From contig CAVPOQ010000008.1 in NCBI GenBank assembly GCA_963707145.1, positions 620,001 through 684,000 of the forward strand: 64,000 nucleotides of DNA. The letters run 5' to 3'. The position numbers and the translations under genes were made by a program. The notes beneath the pieces were generated by a model. The model ran no database searches. It saw only the letters and a program-made list of their open reading frames with translations, and had not been told where the DNA came from. Source of the DNA: RPQJ01 sp963707145. Its GTDB lineage: Bacteria > Pseudomonadota > Gammaproteobacteria > Steroidobacterales > Steroidobacteraceae. Below are positions 17,278-25,618 of the stretch, in pieces. The number at the start of each line of letters is the position of its first letter. The stretch's first letter is position 1.

Positions 17278-17730
17278 CTAGGGCTTCGGGGCGTCCGCTC
17301 CGGCCGGCCGCACGACGACCGTGACGCTGCGCTCGCCGGCGCTTGCGAATCGCAGCGCGAGGGGGAATGACTCCCCGGCCACCAGTGGCGCGACGAGGCC
17401 CATCAGCATGATGTGCGTGCCGTTCGGCGCCAGCACGACGCGCCTGCCGGCCGGCACTGCGACGCCGTCGACGGCACGCATCCTCGCCACGCCGGACGAT
17501 TCCTCGACCGTGTGCAGGTGAACCATCGCGGCGCGCGCGGTGCTGGCGGAGACGAGTGTGTCGTCCCTGGCGCCGCCCTCGATCGTGAGGTAGACCGCGC
17601 CGACGTCGATGCCCGGCGCCGTGGCACGCGCCCAGGCCTGCGACACGACCGGCGCATCCGCAGCCCCCGCAGTCGCGGACCCGACCAGCACGATCAACGC
17701 CGCGAAACCACTGAAGACTCGACGATTCAC
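17278..17730 (-). CDS. Periplasmic copper chaperone, PCu(A)C family
   Basis: The 150-residue protein has a signal sequence (about residues 1-24) and the PCu(A)C domain. Ligand residues follow the family pattern HxnMx21HxM: His in MVHLHTVEE, Met in VARMRAV, and the THIMLMG segment. These proteins deliver Cu(I) to the CuA site of cytochrome oxidase or otherwise buffer periplasmic copper. The GTG start lies in a GTGA overlap with oxyR, implying co-transcription under or with a peroxide-sensing regulator. Confidence 0.88.
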   Translation of the reverse strand: MNRRVFSGFAALIVLVGSATAGAADAPVVSQAWARATAPGIDVGAVYLTIEGGARDDTLVSASTARAAMVHLHTVEESSGVARMRAVDGVAVPAGRRVVLAPNGTHIMLMGLVAPLVAGESFPLALRFASAGERSVTVVVRPAGADAPKP

Positions 17731-18629
17731 GGCTTGACCTCGTGCTTCATGGCGGCCCGGATCACGTCGACGATTGCCTCGACCGCCTTGCCGCGGGTCG
17801 TGGACTTGCGCCACACGGCGCCGATGGTGCGCGAGGGCGCGGGCCTGGCGAAGGGCTTGATGCGCAGGCCGCGGGCGGCGCCCACGGGCGCGGCGGCGGC
17901 GAGTTCGGGCAGCAGCGTCACGCCGTGCCCGGCGGCGACCATCTGCCGCAGCGTCTCGAGGCTGGTGGCGCGGTAGTCCTCTTCCTCGCCCACGCGGATG
18001 TGACTGCAGACCTCGAGCGCCTGGTCGCGCAGGCAGTGGCCGTCCTCGAGCAGCAGCAGCGTCTCGCCCTCGAGATCCGCGAGCCTGACCCGCTCGCGCG
18101 CTGCGAGCCGGTGGCCCGCGGGCACGGCCAGCGTGAACGGCTCCTCGTACAGTTCTGCGGTCGCGAGCCCTTCGGAGGCGACCGGCAACGCGAGGATGCC
18201 GAGGTCGAGTTCGCCATCGCGCAGCTTCTCGAGCAGCGGCCCGGTCTGGTGTTCGTAGAGCAGCAGCTTGAGCCGCGGCAGGGCGCGGCGCAGCGGGCGC
18301 GCGACGTGCGGCAGCAGGTAGGGGCCGACCGTCGGGATCAGCGCGAGGCGCAGCGCCCCGGCGAGCGGGTCGCGGTCGGTCTTCGCGACCTCGACGATCG
18401 CATCTGCCTCGAGCAGTGCGCGCCGTGCGCGCTGGACGATCTTCTCGCCGGTCTCGGTGAGCGTGACCCGTTTCGGTTGCCGCTCGACCAGCGTGACGCC
18501 GAGGTATTCCTCGAGCTTGCGGATCTGCGCCGAGAGCGTCGGCTGGCTGACGTGGCAGCGTTCCGCCGCGCGGCCGAAGTGCCGCTCGTCGGCCAGCGCC
18601 ACGAGGTAACGGAGGTCGCGCAGGTTCAT
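17727..18629 (-). CDS. oxyR: Hydrogen peroxide-sensing LysR regulator OxyR
   Basis: From the chosen ATG (18629) the protein has 300 residues. The N-terminal LysR helix-turn-helix includes HFGRAAERCHVSQPTLS. The redox pair falls at Cys199 and Cys208 (GHCLRDQALEVC), the same numbers as E. coli OxyR, which supports this start over one 13 codons upstream. The RATSLETLRQMVAAG segment is also characteristic. Oxidation forms the 199-208 disulfide and activates peroxide-defence genes. It is translationally coupled to the copper chaperone gene. Confidence 0.95.
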   Translation of the reverse strand: MNLRDLRYLVALADERHFGRAAERCHVSQPTLSAQIRKLEEYLGVTLVERQPKRVTLTETGEKIVQRARRALLEADAIVEVAKTDRDPLAGALRLALIPTVGPYLLPHVARPLRRALPRLKLLLYEHQTGPLLEKLRDGELDLGILALPVASEGLATAELYEEPFTLAVPAGHRLAARERVRLADLEGETLLLLEDGHCLRDQALEVCSHIRVGEEEDYRATSLETLRQMVAAGHGVTLLPELAAAAPVGAARGLRIKPFARPAPSRTIGAVWRKSTTRGKAVEAIVDVIRAAMKHEVKP

Positions 18630-18681
18630 GCGTGCATCATAGCCGCGCTGTATCGCCGGACGCTTCACCTATACTCGCCGG

Positions 18682-19134
18682 ATGAACCCGCGATCCACGC
18701 GCCTCTCCGCCGGCGTCGTCGTGGTGCGACAGACCGGGGAGGGCTGGCGCTTCCTGCTGCTGCGTGCCTTCAACCACTGGGATTTTCCCAAGGGCATGGT
18801 CGAGCCCGGCGAGCAGCCGCTGGAGGCCGCCGTGCGCGAGGTGCGCGAGGAGTCGGCGATCGAGGATCTCGAGTTCGCCTGGGGCCATGGCTCGACCCGC
18901 ACCGGGCCATACAGCCACGGCAAGGTCGCCTGCTATTACATCGCCCGGACGCCCACCGAGGCGGTGGCCCTGCCGGTCAACCCGGAACTCGGCCGCCCCG
19001 AACACAGCGAGTTCCGCTGGGTGGATTTCGAAGAGGCCATGGGCCTCGTCACGCCGCGCGTGCGGCCCGTGCTGCGCTGGGCGGCCCAGGCCATGGACCT
19101 CGCGGGCGAGCGTCGGGCGTCCACGGACGGCTGA
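18682..19134 (+). CDS. Nudix hydrolase (diadenosine polyphosphate hydrolase-like)
   Basis: The 150-residue protein carries a complete Nudix box at about residues 38-60, GMVEPGEQPLEAAVREVREESA, matching GX5EX7REUXEEXGU except that the last glycine-equivalent is replaced by Ala. FPKG before the box and the short length fit the Ap4A hydrolase-like branch, which removes signalling or damaged nucleotides with Mg2+. It is divergent from oxyR, 52 bases away, and may share its control region. Confidence 0.85.
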   Translation: MNPRSTRLSAGVVVVRQTGEGWRFLLLRAFNHWDFPKGMVEPGEQPLEAAVREVREESAIEDLEFAWGHGSTRTGPYSHGKVACYYIARTPTEAVALPVNPELGRPEHSEFRWVDFEEAMGLVTPRVRPVLRWAAQAMDLAGERRASTDG

Positions 19135-19149
19135 TCCGGCCGCCTCCGC

Positions 19150-20040
19150 TCAGACAACCCGGCCGCGCCGTCCGCCGCGGCGGAAGTCCTCCACGTTGGC
19201 CGCCATCTCGTCGAGGCAGCGCTGTCGTGCCTCGCGCGCCGCCCACGCGACGTGCGGCGTGACGATCAGGTTCGGGACGTCGCCTGCGAGCAGCGGGTTG
19301 CCGTCGACGGGCGGCTCCTGCGCCAGCACGTCGATGCCCGCGCCGCCGAGACGGCCCGCGCGCAGCGCATCGACGAGCGCAGCGGCATCCACCAGCGCGC
19401 CGCGCGCGGTGTTGATCAGCACCGCGTCTGGCTTCATGCGGGCGAGCCGCGCCGCGCCGATCAGGCCCTCGGTGTGCGGCGTGAGCGGGCAGTGCAGGCT
19501 CAGCACGTCCGCCTGCGGCAGCAGCTCGTCGAGGTCGAGGCGATCCGGCGCACGCCCGCCGCCCGGACGGTTCGCCACCAGCACCTCCATGCCGAAGGCC
19601 CGCGCCGCGTGCGCCACGCCCCTGCCGAGCGTGCCGAAGCCCACGATCCCGAGCCGGCGACCGGCCAGTTCGCGGATCGGGAAATCGAGCAGGCAGAACT
19701 GCTCGCCGCGCTGCCAGGCGCCGGCGCGTACCAGCGCGTCGTACTCGCGCAGCCGCTGGGTGAGCGCGAGCAGCAGCCCGAACACGTGCTGCACGACCGA
19801 GGCCGTGCAGTAGTCGCGCAGGTTGCAGACGGCGACACCGCGCTCGCGCGCCGCCTCGAGGTCCACGTTGTTGGTTCCGGTGGCCGCCAGCGCCACGAGC
19901 CGCAGCCCGGGCGCGCACTCCAGGGTCTCACGCGTGAGGCGCAGCTTGTTCACGAGGACCGCCTCGGCACCTGCGATCGCATCGGCTACTTCCGCCTGGG
20001 CGGTGTGCTCGCGCAGCTCGATACCCGGCAGCGCGCGCAC
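19150..20040 (-). CDS. D-2-hydroxyacid dehydrogenase (glycerate dehydrogenase-like), N-terminus frame-shifted
   Basis: 296 residues are readable from an internal GTG. The Rossmann motif is VGFGTLGRG (about residue 137). Substrate/NAD residues in NTARGALVD, the catalytic Glu in AQEPP and the His in TPHVAW are all present. It should reduce hydroxypyruvate or a similar 2-oxoacid with NAD(P)H. The expected first 25 codons (MRAIFLDYATVS...) lie just upstream in a different frame (20041-20107), separated by one extra base in a GC repeat, so the true gene probably spans 19150-20107. Confidence 0.8.
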   Translation of the reverse strand: MRALPGIELREHTAQAEVADAIAGAEAVLVNKLRLTRETLECAPGLRLVALAATGTNNVDLEAARERGVAVCNLRDYCTASVVQHVFGLLLALTQRLREYDALVRAGAWQRGEQFCLLDFPIRELAGRRLGIVGFGTLGRGVAHAARAFGMEVLVANRPGGGRAPDRLDLDELLPQADVLSLHCPLTPHTEGLIGAARLARMKPDAVLINTARGALVDAAALVDALRAGRLGGAGIDVLAQEPPVDGNPLLAGDVPNLIVTPHVAWAAREARQRCLDEMAANVEDFRRGGRRGRVV

Positions 20041-20107
20041 GCAGGGCCGCGGGATCGAGGTCGCCGCGGAAGCTCACGGTCGCGTAGTCGAGGAAGATCG
20101 CGCGCAT
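20041..20107 (-). other. Displaced N-terminal coding segment of the D-2-hydroxyacid dehydrogenase
   Basis: An ATG at 20107 opens MRAIFLDYATVS...GDLDPAALRA, the typical start of this family, but in a frame one base off from the rest of the gene. The shift falls in a GCGCGCGC run at about 20032-20040. Removing one base there would restore one continuous frame. Confidence 0.7.
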
Positions 20108-20250
20108 GCAGGCACCCGGCGGTCGATGGGGTTGGCGGATGGTGGGAGACAGCACGCACCACGCGCAAGCGACGCGACCGGTGCCGCGCCGGCGCGTACA
20201 GGCGCTGTCCAGCGACACGGTGGCCTGATCTCGCGGGGCCGCAGTCCGCG

Positions 20251-20270
20251 GGGGTTTTCCGGGATTGTGG
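20251..20270 (+). promoter_or_regulatory. Repeat motif upstream of hoxF1
   Basis: GGGGTTTTCCGGGATTGTGG starts 81 bases before hoxF1. A near-copy (17 of 20 bases) starts 91 bases before hoxF2 at 22913. The shared T4C2 core and spacing to the start suggest a common transcription-factor or promoter element. The bound factor is not identified, and it is not a sigma-54 -24/-12 site. Confidence 0.5.
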
Positions 20271-20331
20271 CGGATGTACACTGTCGGCACCCTTGCGCCG
20301 GCCGCAGTGGGCGGCCGCCAGACATCCACAC

Positions 20332-22158
20332 GTGAGACACCACACTCCGGAGACGGCCGCCATCGAGGCCGCCGTGCAACACGCCGTGCAGGCCTGGGGC
20401 AGCGAGTCCACCTCGCTGCTGCAGGTGCTGCGGATGACGCAGGAGCCGCTCGGCTACCTGCCGCCGGCCGCGCTCGAGCGCGTGTCGGCGGCGCTCGCCG
20501 TGCCCATCGCGCGCGTGCGCGGCGTGGCGGCCTTCTACTCCTTCCTCTACACCGAGCCGCGGGGCGAGTACCGCGTGCTGTTCTCGGACGACGTCACCGA
20601 CCGCATGCGCGGCTCGGAGGACCGGCTGCGCGAGATGGGCGAGAGGCTGTGGGTGGAGCCCGGCAAGGTCTCCGAGGACGGCCTCGTGAGCCTCGATCGA
20701 ACCTCCTCGATCGGGCTCAACGACCACGCTCCGGCGCTGCTGGTCAACGGCCGGCCGGTGCCCGACGTGGACGCCGCTCGCGCCACGCTGATCGGCGACC
20801 TGATCCTCGCGCGCGCGCCGCTCTCGGAGTGGCCGGCAGAACTCTTCAGGGTCGAGGACCAGGTGCGCCGCGCCGACGCGATGCTCACCGATCCGATGCG
20901 GCCCGGCGAGGCGATCCGCGCGGCGCTCGAGCGGGGGGATGTGGCCGGCAACGGACCGCAGGCGACGCTCGAGGAGATCAAGCGCGCGCAGCTGCTCGGC
21001 CGCGGCGGCGCCGGGTTCACCACCGGCGTGAAGTGGGAGAGCTGCAGCCGCCAGCCCGTCACGCCGCGCGTCGTGGTCTGCAACGCCGACGAGGGCGAGC
21101 CCGGCACCTTCAAGGATCGCCTGCTGCTCGGCCGCCACGCCGACATGATCTTCGAGGGGATGACCGTCGCGGCCTGGGGCATCGGGGCCAGCCAGGGCTT
21201 CGTCTACCTGCGCGGCGAGTACCGCTATCTCCTCGACGCGCTCGAGGAGACGCTCGAACGCCGCCGCCGCGACGGGCTGCTCGGGACCTCGATCTGCGGC
21301 CGCGCCGGCTTCGACTTCGACGTGCGGATCCACGTGGGCGCTGGCTCCTACGTCTGCGGCGAGGCCTCGGCGCTCGTGGAATCGCTCGAAGGCAAGCGCG
21401 GCATCCCGCGCAACCGTCCGCCGCGGCTCGCCGAGAAGGGCTACCTGGGTCGGCCGACCATCGTGAACAACGTCGAGAGCTACTGCACCGCGGCGTTGAT
21501 CCTGCTGCACGGCGCCGACTGGTTCCGCAGCCGCGGCACGGAGCGTTCCGCGGGCACGAAGCTGCTGTCGGTGTCGGGCGACTGCACGCGGCCTGGCGTC
21601 TACGAGTACCCGCTCGGCGTCACCGTCAGGCAGGTGCTCGAGGACTGCGGCGCGCACGCCACGATTGCGGTGCAGGCCGGCGGGCCCTCGGGCGTGTGCA
21701 TCGGCCAGGACGAGTTCGACCGGCGCATCGCCTTCGAGGACATCGAGACCGGCGGCGCCCTCGTGGTCTTCGACAGCAGCCGCGACGTGTTCGAGATCGC
21801 GCGCCACTACGCGCACTTCTTCGCCCACGAGAGCTGCGGCTTCTGCACGCCCTGTCGCGTCGGCACCTCGCTGCTGCGCAACCTGATGGACAAGATCCGC
21901 GACGGCAAGGGCTCGCAGCACGATCTGCACACCATCGAGGAAATCGCGAGCCTGCTGCACAACGCGAGCCACTGCGGGCTCGGCGAGTCGGCGGGCCGCC
22001 CGCTGCTCGGCACGCTGCAGCGCTTCCGTCCGGCCTACGAGCGACGGCTCGGGTCGACGGCTGGCGAGCCGGCCTTCGACCTGGATGGCGCGCTGGCGCG
22101 GGCGCGGCGCATGACCGGCCGGGACGATCCCGGCGCGCATCTCGGGGAATCGCCATGA
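20332..22158 (+). CDS. hoxF: NAD-reducing hydrogenase diaphorase large subunit, copy 1
   Basis: The 608-residue protein is a NuoE-NuoF fusion. Residues 1-160 resemble NuoE but contain none of the [2Fe-2S] cysteines (TSSIGLND where C-x3-C is expected). The NuoF part has the NAD-binding GRGGAGF (about 223), FMN-site CNADEGEPGTFKDR (about 247) and the [4Fe-4S] motif ESCGFCTPCR (about 500) with a fourth Cys in HCGLG. It transfers electrons between HoxU clusters and NAD+. The GTG start at 20332 is the only good candidate. It overlaps hoxU1 by 4 bases. Confidence 0.88.
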   Translation: MRHHTPETAAIEAAVQHAVQAWGSESTSLLQVLRMTQEPLGYLPPAALERVSAALAVPIARVRGVAAFYSFLYTEPRGEYRVLFSDDVTDRMRGSEDRLREMGERLWVEPGKVSEDGLVSLDRTSSIGLNDHAPALLVNGRPVPDVDAARATLIGDLILARAPLSEWPAELFRVEDQVRRADAMLTDPMRPGEAIRAALERGDVAGNGPQATLEEIKRAQLLGRGGAGFTTGVKWESCSRQPVTPRVVVCNADEGEPGTFKDRLLLGRHADMIFEGMTVAAWGIGASQGFVYLRGEYRYLLDALEETLERRRRDGLLGTSICGRAGFDFDVRIHVGAGSYVCGEASALVESLEGKRGIPRNRPPRLAEKGYLGRPTIVNNVESYCTAALILLHGADWFRSRGTERSAGTKLLSVSGDCTRPGVYEYPLGVTVRQVLEDCGAHATIAVQAGGPSGVCIGQDEFDRRIAFEDIETGGALVVFDSSRDVFEIARHYAHFFAHESCGFCTPCRVGTSLLRNLMDKIRDGKGSQHDLHTIEEIASLLHNASHCGLGESAGRPLLGTLQRFRPAYERRLGSTAGEPAFDLDGALARARRMTGRDDPGAHLGESP

Positions 22159-22892
22159 GCGAGTCGCAGCCGACGTTCCTGCTCGACGGCACGGAGTGCC
22201 CGTTCACCCCGGGACAGACGGTGCTGCAGGCGGCGCTCGCGGCCGGGCGTCACATTCCGCACCTCTGCTATCACCCGGAGTTCAAGCCGCACGGCAGCTG
22301 CAAGCTCTGCACGGTGAAGGTCGGTGGCTGGCACGCGACCTCGTGCACGCTGCCGGCGAAGGAGGGACTCAAGGTCGAGAGCGAGACGCCGGAGGTCAAC
22401 GCCGAGCGGCGCATGATGGTCCAGCTGCTGTTCGTCGAAGGCAACCACTTCTGCCCCTCGTGCGAGAAGAGCGGCCACTGCAAGCTGCAGGCCGTGGCCT
22501 ACGACCTCGGCATGACCTCGCCGCGCTTCGACCATTTCTTCCCCGACCGGCCGGTGGATGCTTCGCACCCGGAGCTGCTGCTCGACTTCAACCGCTGCAT
22601 CCTCTGCGAACTGTGTGTGCGCGCCTCGGCGGAGGTGGACGGCAAGCAGGTGTTCGCGCTCGCTGGCCGCGGCATGGGCAAGCATCTGGTCGTGAACTCG
22701 GCGTCCGGACTGCTGCGCGACAGCGACATCGCCGCGACCGACAAGGCGGCCGAGGTCTGCCCCGTGGGCGTGATCCTGCGCAAGCGCGTCGGCTTCGCCA
22801 CGCCCGTCGGACGGCGGCGCTTCGACGAGCGGCCGATCAGCGCTCAGGCAAGCGAGTACGCACCGCGGCCCCCGGCGCCGCGCAAGGACTGA
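22155..22892 (+). CDS. hoxU: Hydrogenase diaphorase small subunit, copy 1
   Basis: The 245-residue protein matches HoxU/NuoG-N. It has a [2Fe-2S] set (CYHPEF, then GSCKLC and a later Cys), a His-Cys3 [4Fe-4S] set (HFCPSCEKSGHC) and a third cluster set (CILCELC with a later CPVG). It carries electrons from the hydrogenase small subunit to HoxF. By eye it is about two-thirds identical to the second copy at 24884. The ATG overlaps the hoxF1 stop. Confidence 0.88.
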   Translation: MSESQPTFLLDGTECPFTPGQTVLQAALAAGRHIPHLCYHPEFKPHGSCKLCTVKVGGWHATSCTLPAKEGLKVESETPEVNAERRMMVQLLFVEGNHFCPSCEKSGHCKLQAVAYDLGMTSPRFDHFFPDRPVDASHPELLLDFNRCILCELCVRASAEVDGKQVFALAGRGMGKHLVVNSASGLLRDSDIAATDKAAEVCPVGVILRKRVGFATPVGRRRFDERPISAQASEYAPRPPAPRKD

Positions 22893-22912
22893 CGTGAAGC
22901 GCGGCATCGCTC

Positions 22913-22932
22913 GGGGTTTTCCGTGATAGTGA
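22913..22932 (+). promoter_or_regulatory. Repeat motif upstream of hoxF2
   Basis: GGGGTTTTCCGTGATAGTGA lies in the 111-base gap between hoxU1 and hoxF2 and differs at three positions from the motif before hoxF1. Its retention inside the cluster suggests the second diaphorase pair kept its own control element after duplication. Confidence 0.5.
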
Positions 22933-23003
22933 GCGCTGCTCCCGATGGCGCAGTCTGGCCGAGCCGGGCGGGGGGTCCGTCCGGGGGGTATCCTGTGGCC
23001 GCC

Positions 23004-24887
23004 ATGTCCGACACCGTCGCCGACGCCATTGCCGACCTCGAGCCGCGCGTGCGTCGCATCGTCTCCCGCTGGGGCCACGACCCGAGCGGCCTCGTGCAGG
23101 TGCTGCGCGAGGTGCAGGAGGATTGCGGTCACCTGCCGGCGCCCGCGCTCGGCATGATCGCGCACTTTCTGCGCATCCCGTACTCGCGGGTCAAGGGCGT
23201 GGCGAGCTTCTATTCGTTCCTCGCCGTCGAGTCCCGCGGCGTCTACCGCGTGCTGTTCTCCGACAACATCACCGACCGCATGGCGGGCAGCGAGCGCCTG
23301 ATGGACGCGATGTGCCACCGCCTCTGGGTGGAGCCCGGCAAGCTGTCGGAGGACGGGCTCGTCAGCGTGGGCCGCACCTCGTGCACCGGCATGTGCGACC
23401 AGGGGCCCGCGCTGCTGGTGAACGGCCACGCGATTGCGGCGCTGGACGACGGACGCGTCGAGCGCATCTGCGACCTGATCCTCGCGCGCACCCCGCTTGC
23501 GGAGTGGCCGGCGGAGTTCTTCGCGGTGCAGGACAGCGTGCGGCGCGCGGACATCCTGCTCGGGCACGGCCTCAAGCCTGGCGACGCCATCCGTGCGGCG
23601 CTGCAGCGCGGCGCCCAGGGTTGGTCCGAGCGTGCGGCGAACGAGCGGTCCTGGCGCGAGGCATACGTCGGCGCGGCGCAGGGCCCCGTGGCCATGCTCG
23701 AGGAGATCAAGCGCTCGAACCTGCGTGGCCGCGGTGGCGCCGGCTTCACCACCGGCATCAAGTGGGAGGCCTGCCGGCACGCCACCGGCCTCGCCCGCTA
23801 CGTGGTCTGCAACGCCGACGAGGGCGAACCGGGCACCTTCAAGGACCGGGTGCTGCTTGCGAGCCATGCCGACCTCGTGTTCGACGGCATGACCGTGGCG
23901 GCCTACGCGATCGGGGCGAGCCACGGCTTCCTCTACCTGCGCGGCGAGTACCGCTACCAGCTCGAGCGCCTCGAGGCCGTGCTCGAGCGGCGGCGCGCGG
24001 CGAACCTGCTCGGCAACGGCATCTGCGGGCAGGCCGGCTTCGATTTCGACATCCGCATCCACGTCGGCGCAGGCTCCTACGTCTGCGGCGAGGAGTCCGC
24101 ACTCATCGAGTCGCTCGAGGGCAAGCGCGGCGTGCCGCGCAACCGCCCGCCGTACCCGGTCACCAATGGCTACAAGCAGCAGCCCACGATCGTCAACAAC
24201 GTCGAGACGTTGTGCGCGGCAGCGCTGATCGCGGTGCACGGCGGCGACTGGTACCGCGCGCTCGGGACGCTCAAGTCTTCCGGCACGAAGATCCTGTCGG
24301 TGGCGGGCGACGTCGCGCGCCCCGGGCTCTACGAGTACCCGTTCGGTGTGACGATCCGGCAGGTGCTCGAGGACTGCGGCGCGGTGAATACGCAAGCGGT
24401 GCAGATCAGCGGGCCGTCCGGCATCTGCATCGACGCCACCGAGTTCGGCCGGCGCATCGCCTTCGAGGACCTGCCGACCGCGGGCGCCTTCACGGTGTTC
24501 GACGCGAGCCGCGACATGTTCGAGGTGGCGCGCAACTTCGCGCAGTTTTTCGCGCATGAGAGCTGCGGGTTCTGCACGCCCTGCCGCGTCGGCACTTCGA
24601 TGCTGCTGGCCGCCATGGACAAGATCCACCGCGGCAGCGGCACGCAGCACGAGCTGCGCGAAATGGCCCGCCTCAACAAGGTGCTGATGATGTCTGCGCA
24701 CTGCGGGCTGGGCCACACGGCCTGCAACCCCATCCTCGACACCCTGAAGCGCTTCCGACCCGCCTACGAGCGCAAGCTGCGTTCGCTCGACTTCTCGCCG
24801 GCCTTCGACCTCGACGGCGCGCTGGAGCGTGCCCGCCAGATGACCGGCCGCGACGATCCCGACGCGCACCTGGAGACGCAGCCGTGA
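23004..24887 (+). CDS. hoxF: NAD-reducing hydrogenase diaphorase large subunit, copy 2
   Basis: The 627-residue NuoE-NuoF fusion is clearly paralogous to copy 1. Its NuoE-like part retains SCTGMC, one of the two canonical Cys pairs, but has SDNITDRM where the other pair would lie, so a normal [2Fe-2S] site is doubtful here too. NuoF motifs are complete: GRGGAGF (about 241), CNADEGEPGTFKDR and ESCGFCTPCR (about 519). It has about 19 more residues than copy 1 in the linker before GRGGAGF. The start at 23004 avoids an implausible upstream extension. Confidence 0.9.
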   Translation: MSDTVADAIADLEPRVRRIVSRWGHDPSGLVQVLREVQEDCGHLPAPALGMIAHFLRIPYSRVKGVASFYSFLAVESRGVYRVLFSDNITDRMAGSERLMDAMCHRLWVEPGKLSEDGLVSVGRTSCTGMCDQGPALLVNGHAIAALDDGRVERICDLILARTPLAEWPAEFFAVQDSVRRADILLGHGLKPGDAIRAALQRGAQGWSERAANERSWREAYVGAAQGPVAMLEEIKRSNLRGRGGAGFTTGIKWEACRHATGLARYVVCNADEGEPGTFKDRVLLASHADLVFDGMTVAAYAIGASHGFLYLRGEYRYQLERLEAVLERRRAANLLGNGICGQAGFDFDIRIHVGAGSYVCGEESALIESLEGKRGVPRNRPPYPVTNGYKQQPTIVNNVETLCAAALIAVHGGDWYRALGTLKSSGTKILSVAGDVARPGLYEYPFGVTIRQVLEDCGAVNTQAVQISGPSGICIDATEFGRRIAFEDLPTAGAFTVFDASRDMFEVARNFAQFFAHESCGFCTPCRVGTSMLLAAMDKIHRGSGTQHELREMARLNKVLMMSAHCGLGHTACNPILDTLKRFRPAYERKLRSLDFSPAFDLDGALERARQMTGRDDPDAHLETQP

Positions 24888-25618
24888 ATCAGCGCCCCAC
24901 CTTCCTGCTCGACGGCGAGGAAGTCCCGTTCGAGCCGGGGCAGACGGTGCTGCAGGCGGCGCTCTGCGCGGACCGCTACATTCCCCACCTCTGCTACCAC
25001 CCCGAGTTCACCCCGCACGGCAGCTGCAAGGTCTGCACGGCCAAGGTGAACGGGCGGATGATGGCCGCCTGCACGACGCCGGCCGAGTCCGCGACCGAGG
25101 TCGAGAGCAATACGGAGGAACTCAACGAGTTGCGCCGCACGCTCGTGCAGATGCTGTTCGCCGAGGGCAACCACTTCTGTCCGTCCTGCGAGAAGAGCGG
25201 CAACTGCGGCCTGCAGGCACTCGGCTACGATCTCGGGGTGATGACCGCGGGCTTCCGGCACCTGTTTCCGGACCGGCCCGTGGACGCCTCCCACCCCGAG
25301 ATCCTGCTCGACTTCAACCGCTGCGTCCTCTGCGAGCTGTGCGTGCGGGCGGCGCGCGAGGTGGACGGCAAGCACGTCTTCTCGCTGGCCGGGCGCGGGC
25401 TCGACAAGCACCTGATCGTGAACGCCGAGAGCGGTCGCCTCGTCGACACCGACGTGAAGGTGACCGACAAGGCGATCGAGGTCTGCCCGGTGGGCGTGAT
25501 CGTGCGCAAGCGCGTCGGGTTCGCGACGCCGATCGGCGAGCGACGCTACGATGGCTCGCCGATCAGCGCCCAGGCCCTCGCCGACGCGCCGCGACCGCTG
25601 GAGAGACACCATGACTGA
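24884..25618 (+). CDS. hoxU: Hydrogenase diaphorase small subunit, copy 2
   Basis: The 244-residue protein has the same three cluster sets as copy 1: CYHPEF/GSCKVC with a later Cys, HFCPSCEKSGNC, and CVLCELC with CPVG. The GTG start lies in a GTGA overlap with hoxF2, and its end overlaps hoxY by 8 bases. This copy is therefore the one physically coupled to the hydrogenase module HoxYH and is the best candidate for its partner. Confidence 0.9.
   Translation: MNQRPTFLLDGEEVPFEPGQTVLQAALCADRYIPHLCYHPEFTPHGSCKVCTAKVNGRMMAACTTPAESATEVESNTEELNELRRTLVQMLFAEGNHFCPSCEKSGNCGLQALGYDLGVMTAGFRHLFPDRPVDASHPEILLDFNRCVLCELCVRAAREVDGKHVFSLAGRGLDKHLIVNAESGRLVDTDVKVTDKAIEVCPVGVIVRKRVGFATPIGERRYDGSPISAQALADAPRPLERHHD

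Noticed and set aside
20332..22158. First HoxF/HoxU pair as a formate dehydrogenase (FdsB/FdsG) diaphorase
   Set aside because: No formate dehydrogenase catalytic subunit is nearby and the pair is closely related to the second copy that overlaps hoxY; tree analysis would settle it.
22035..24869. Large minus-strand frame opposite hoxU1 and hoxF2
   Set aside because: Antisense to strongly supported hox genes; composition is His/Arg/Ala/Val-biased with no motif.
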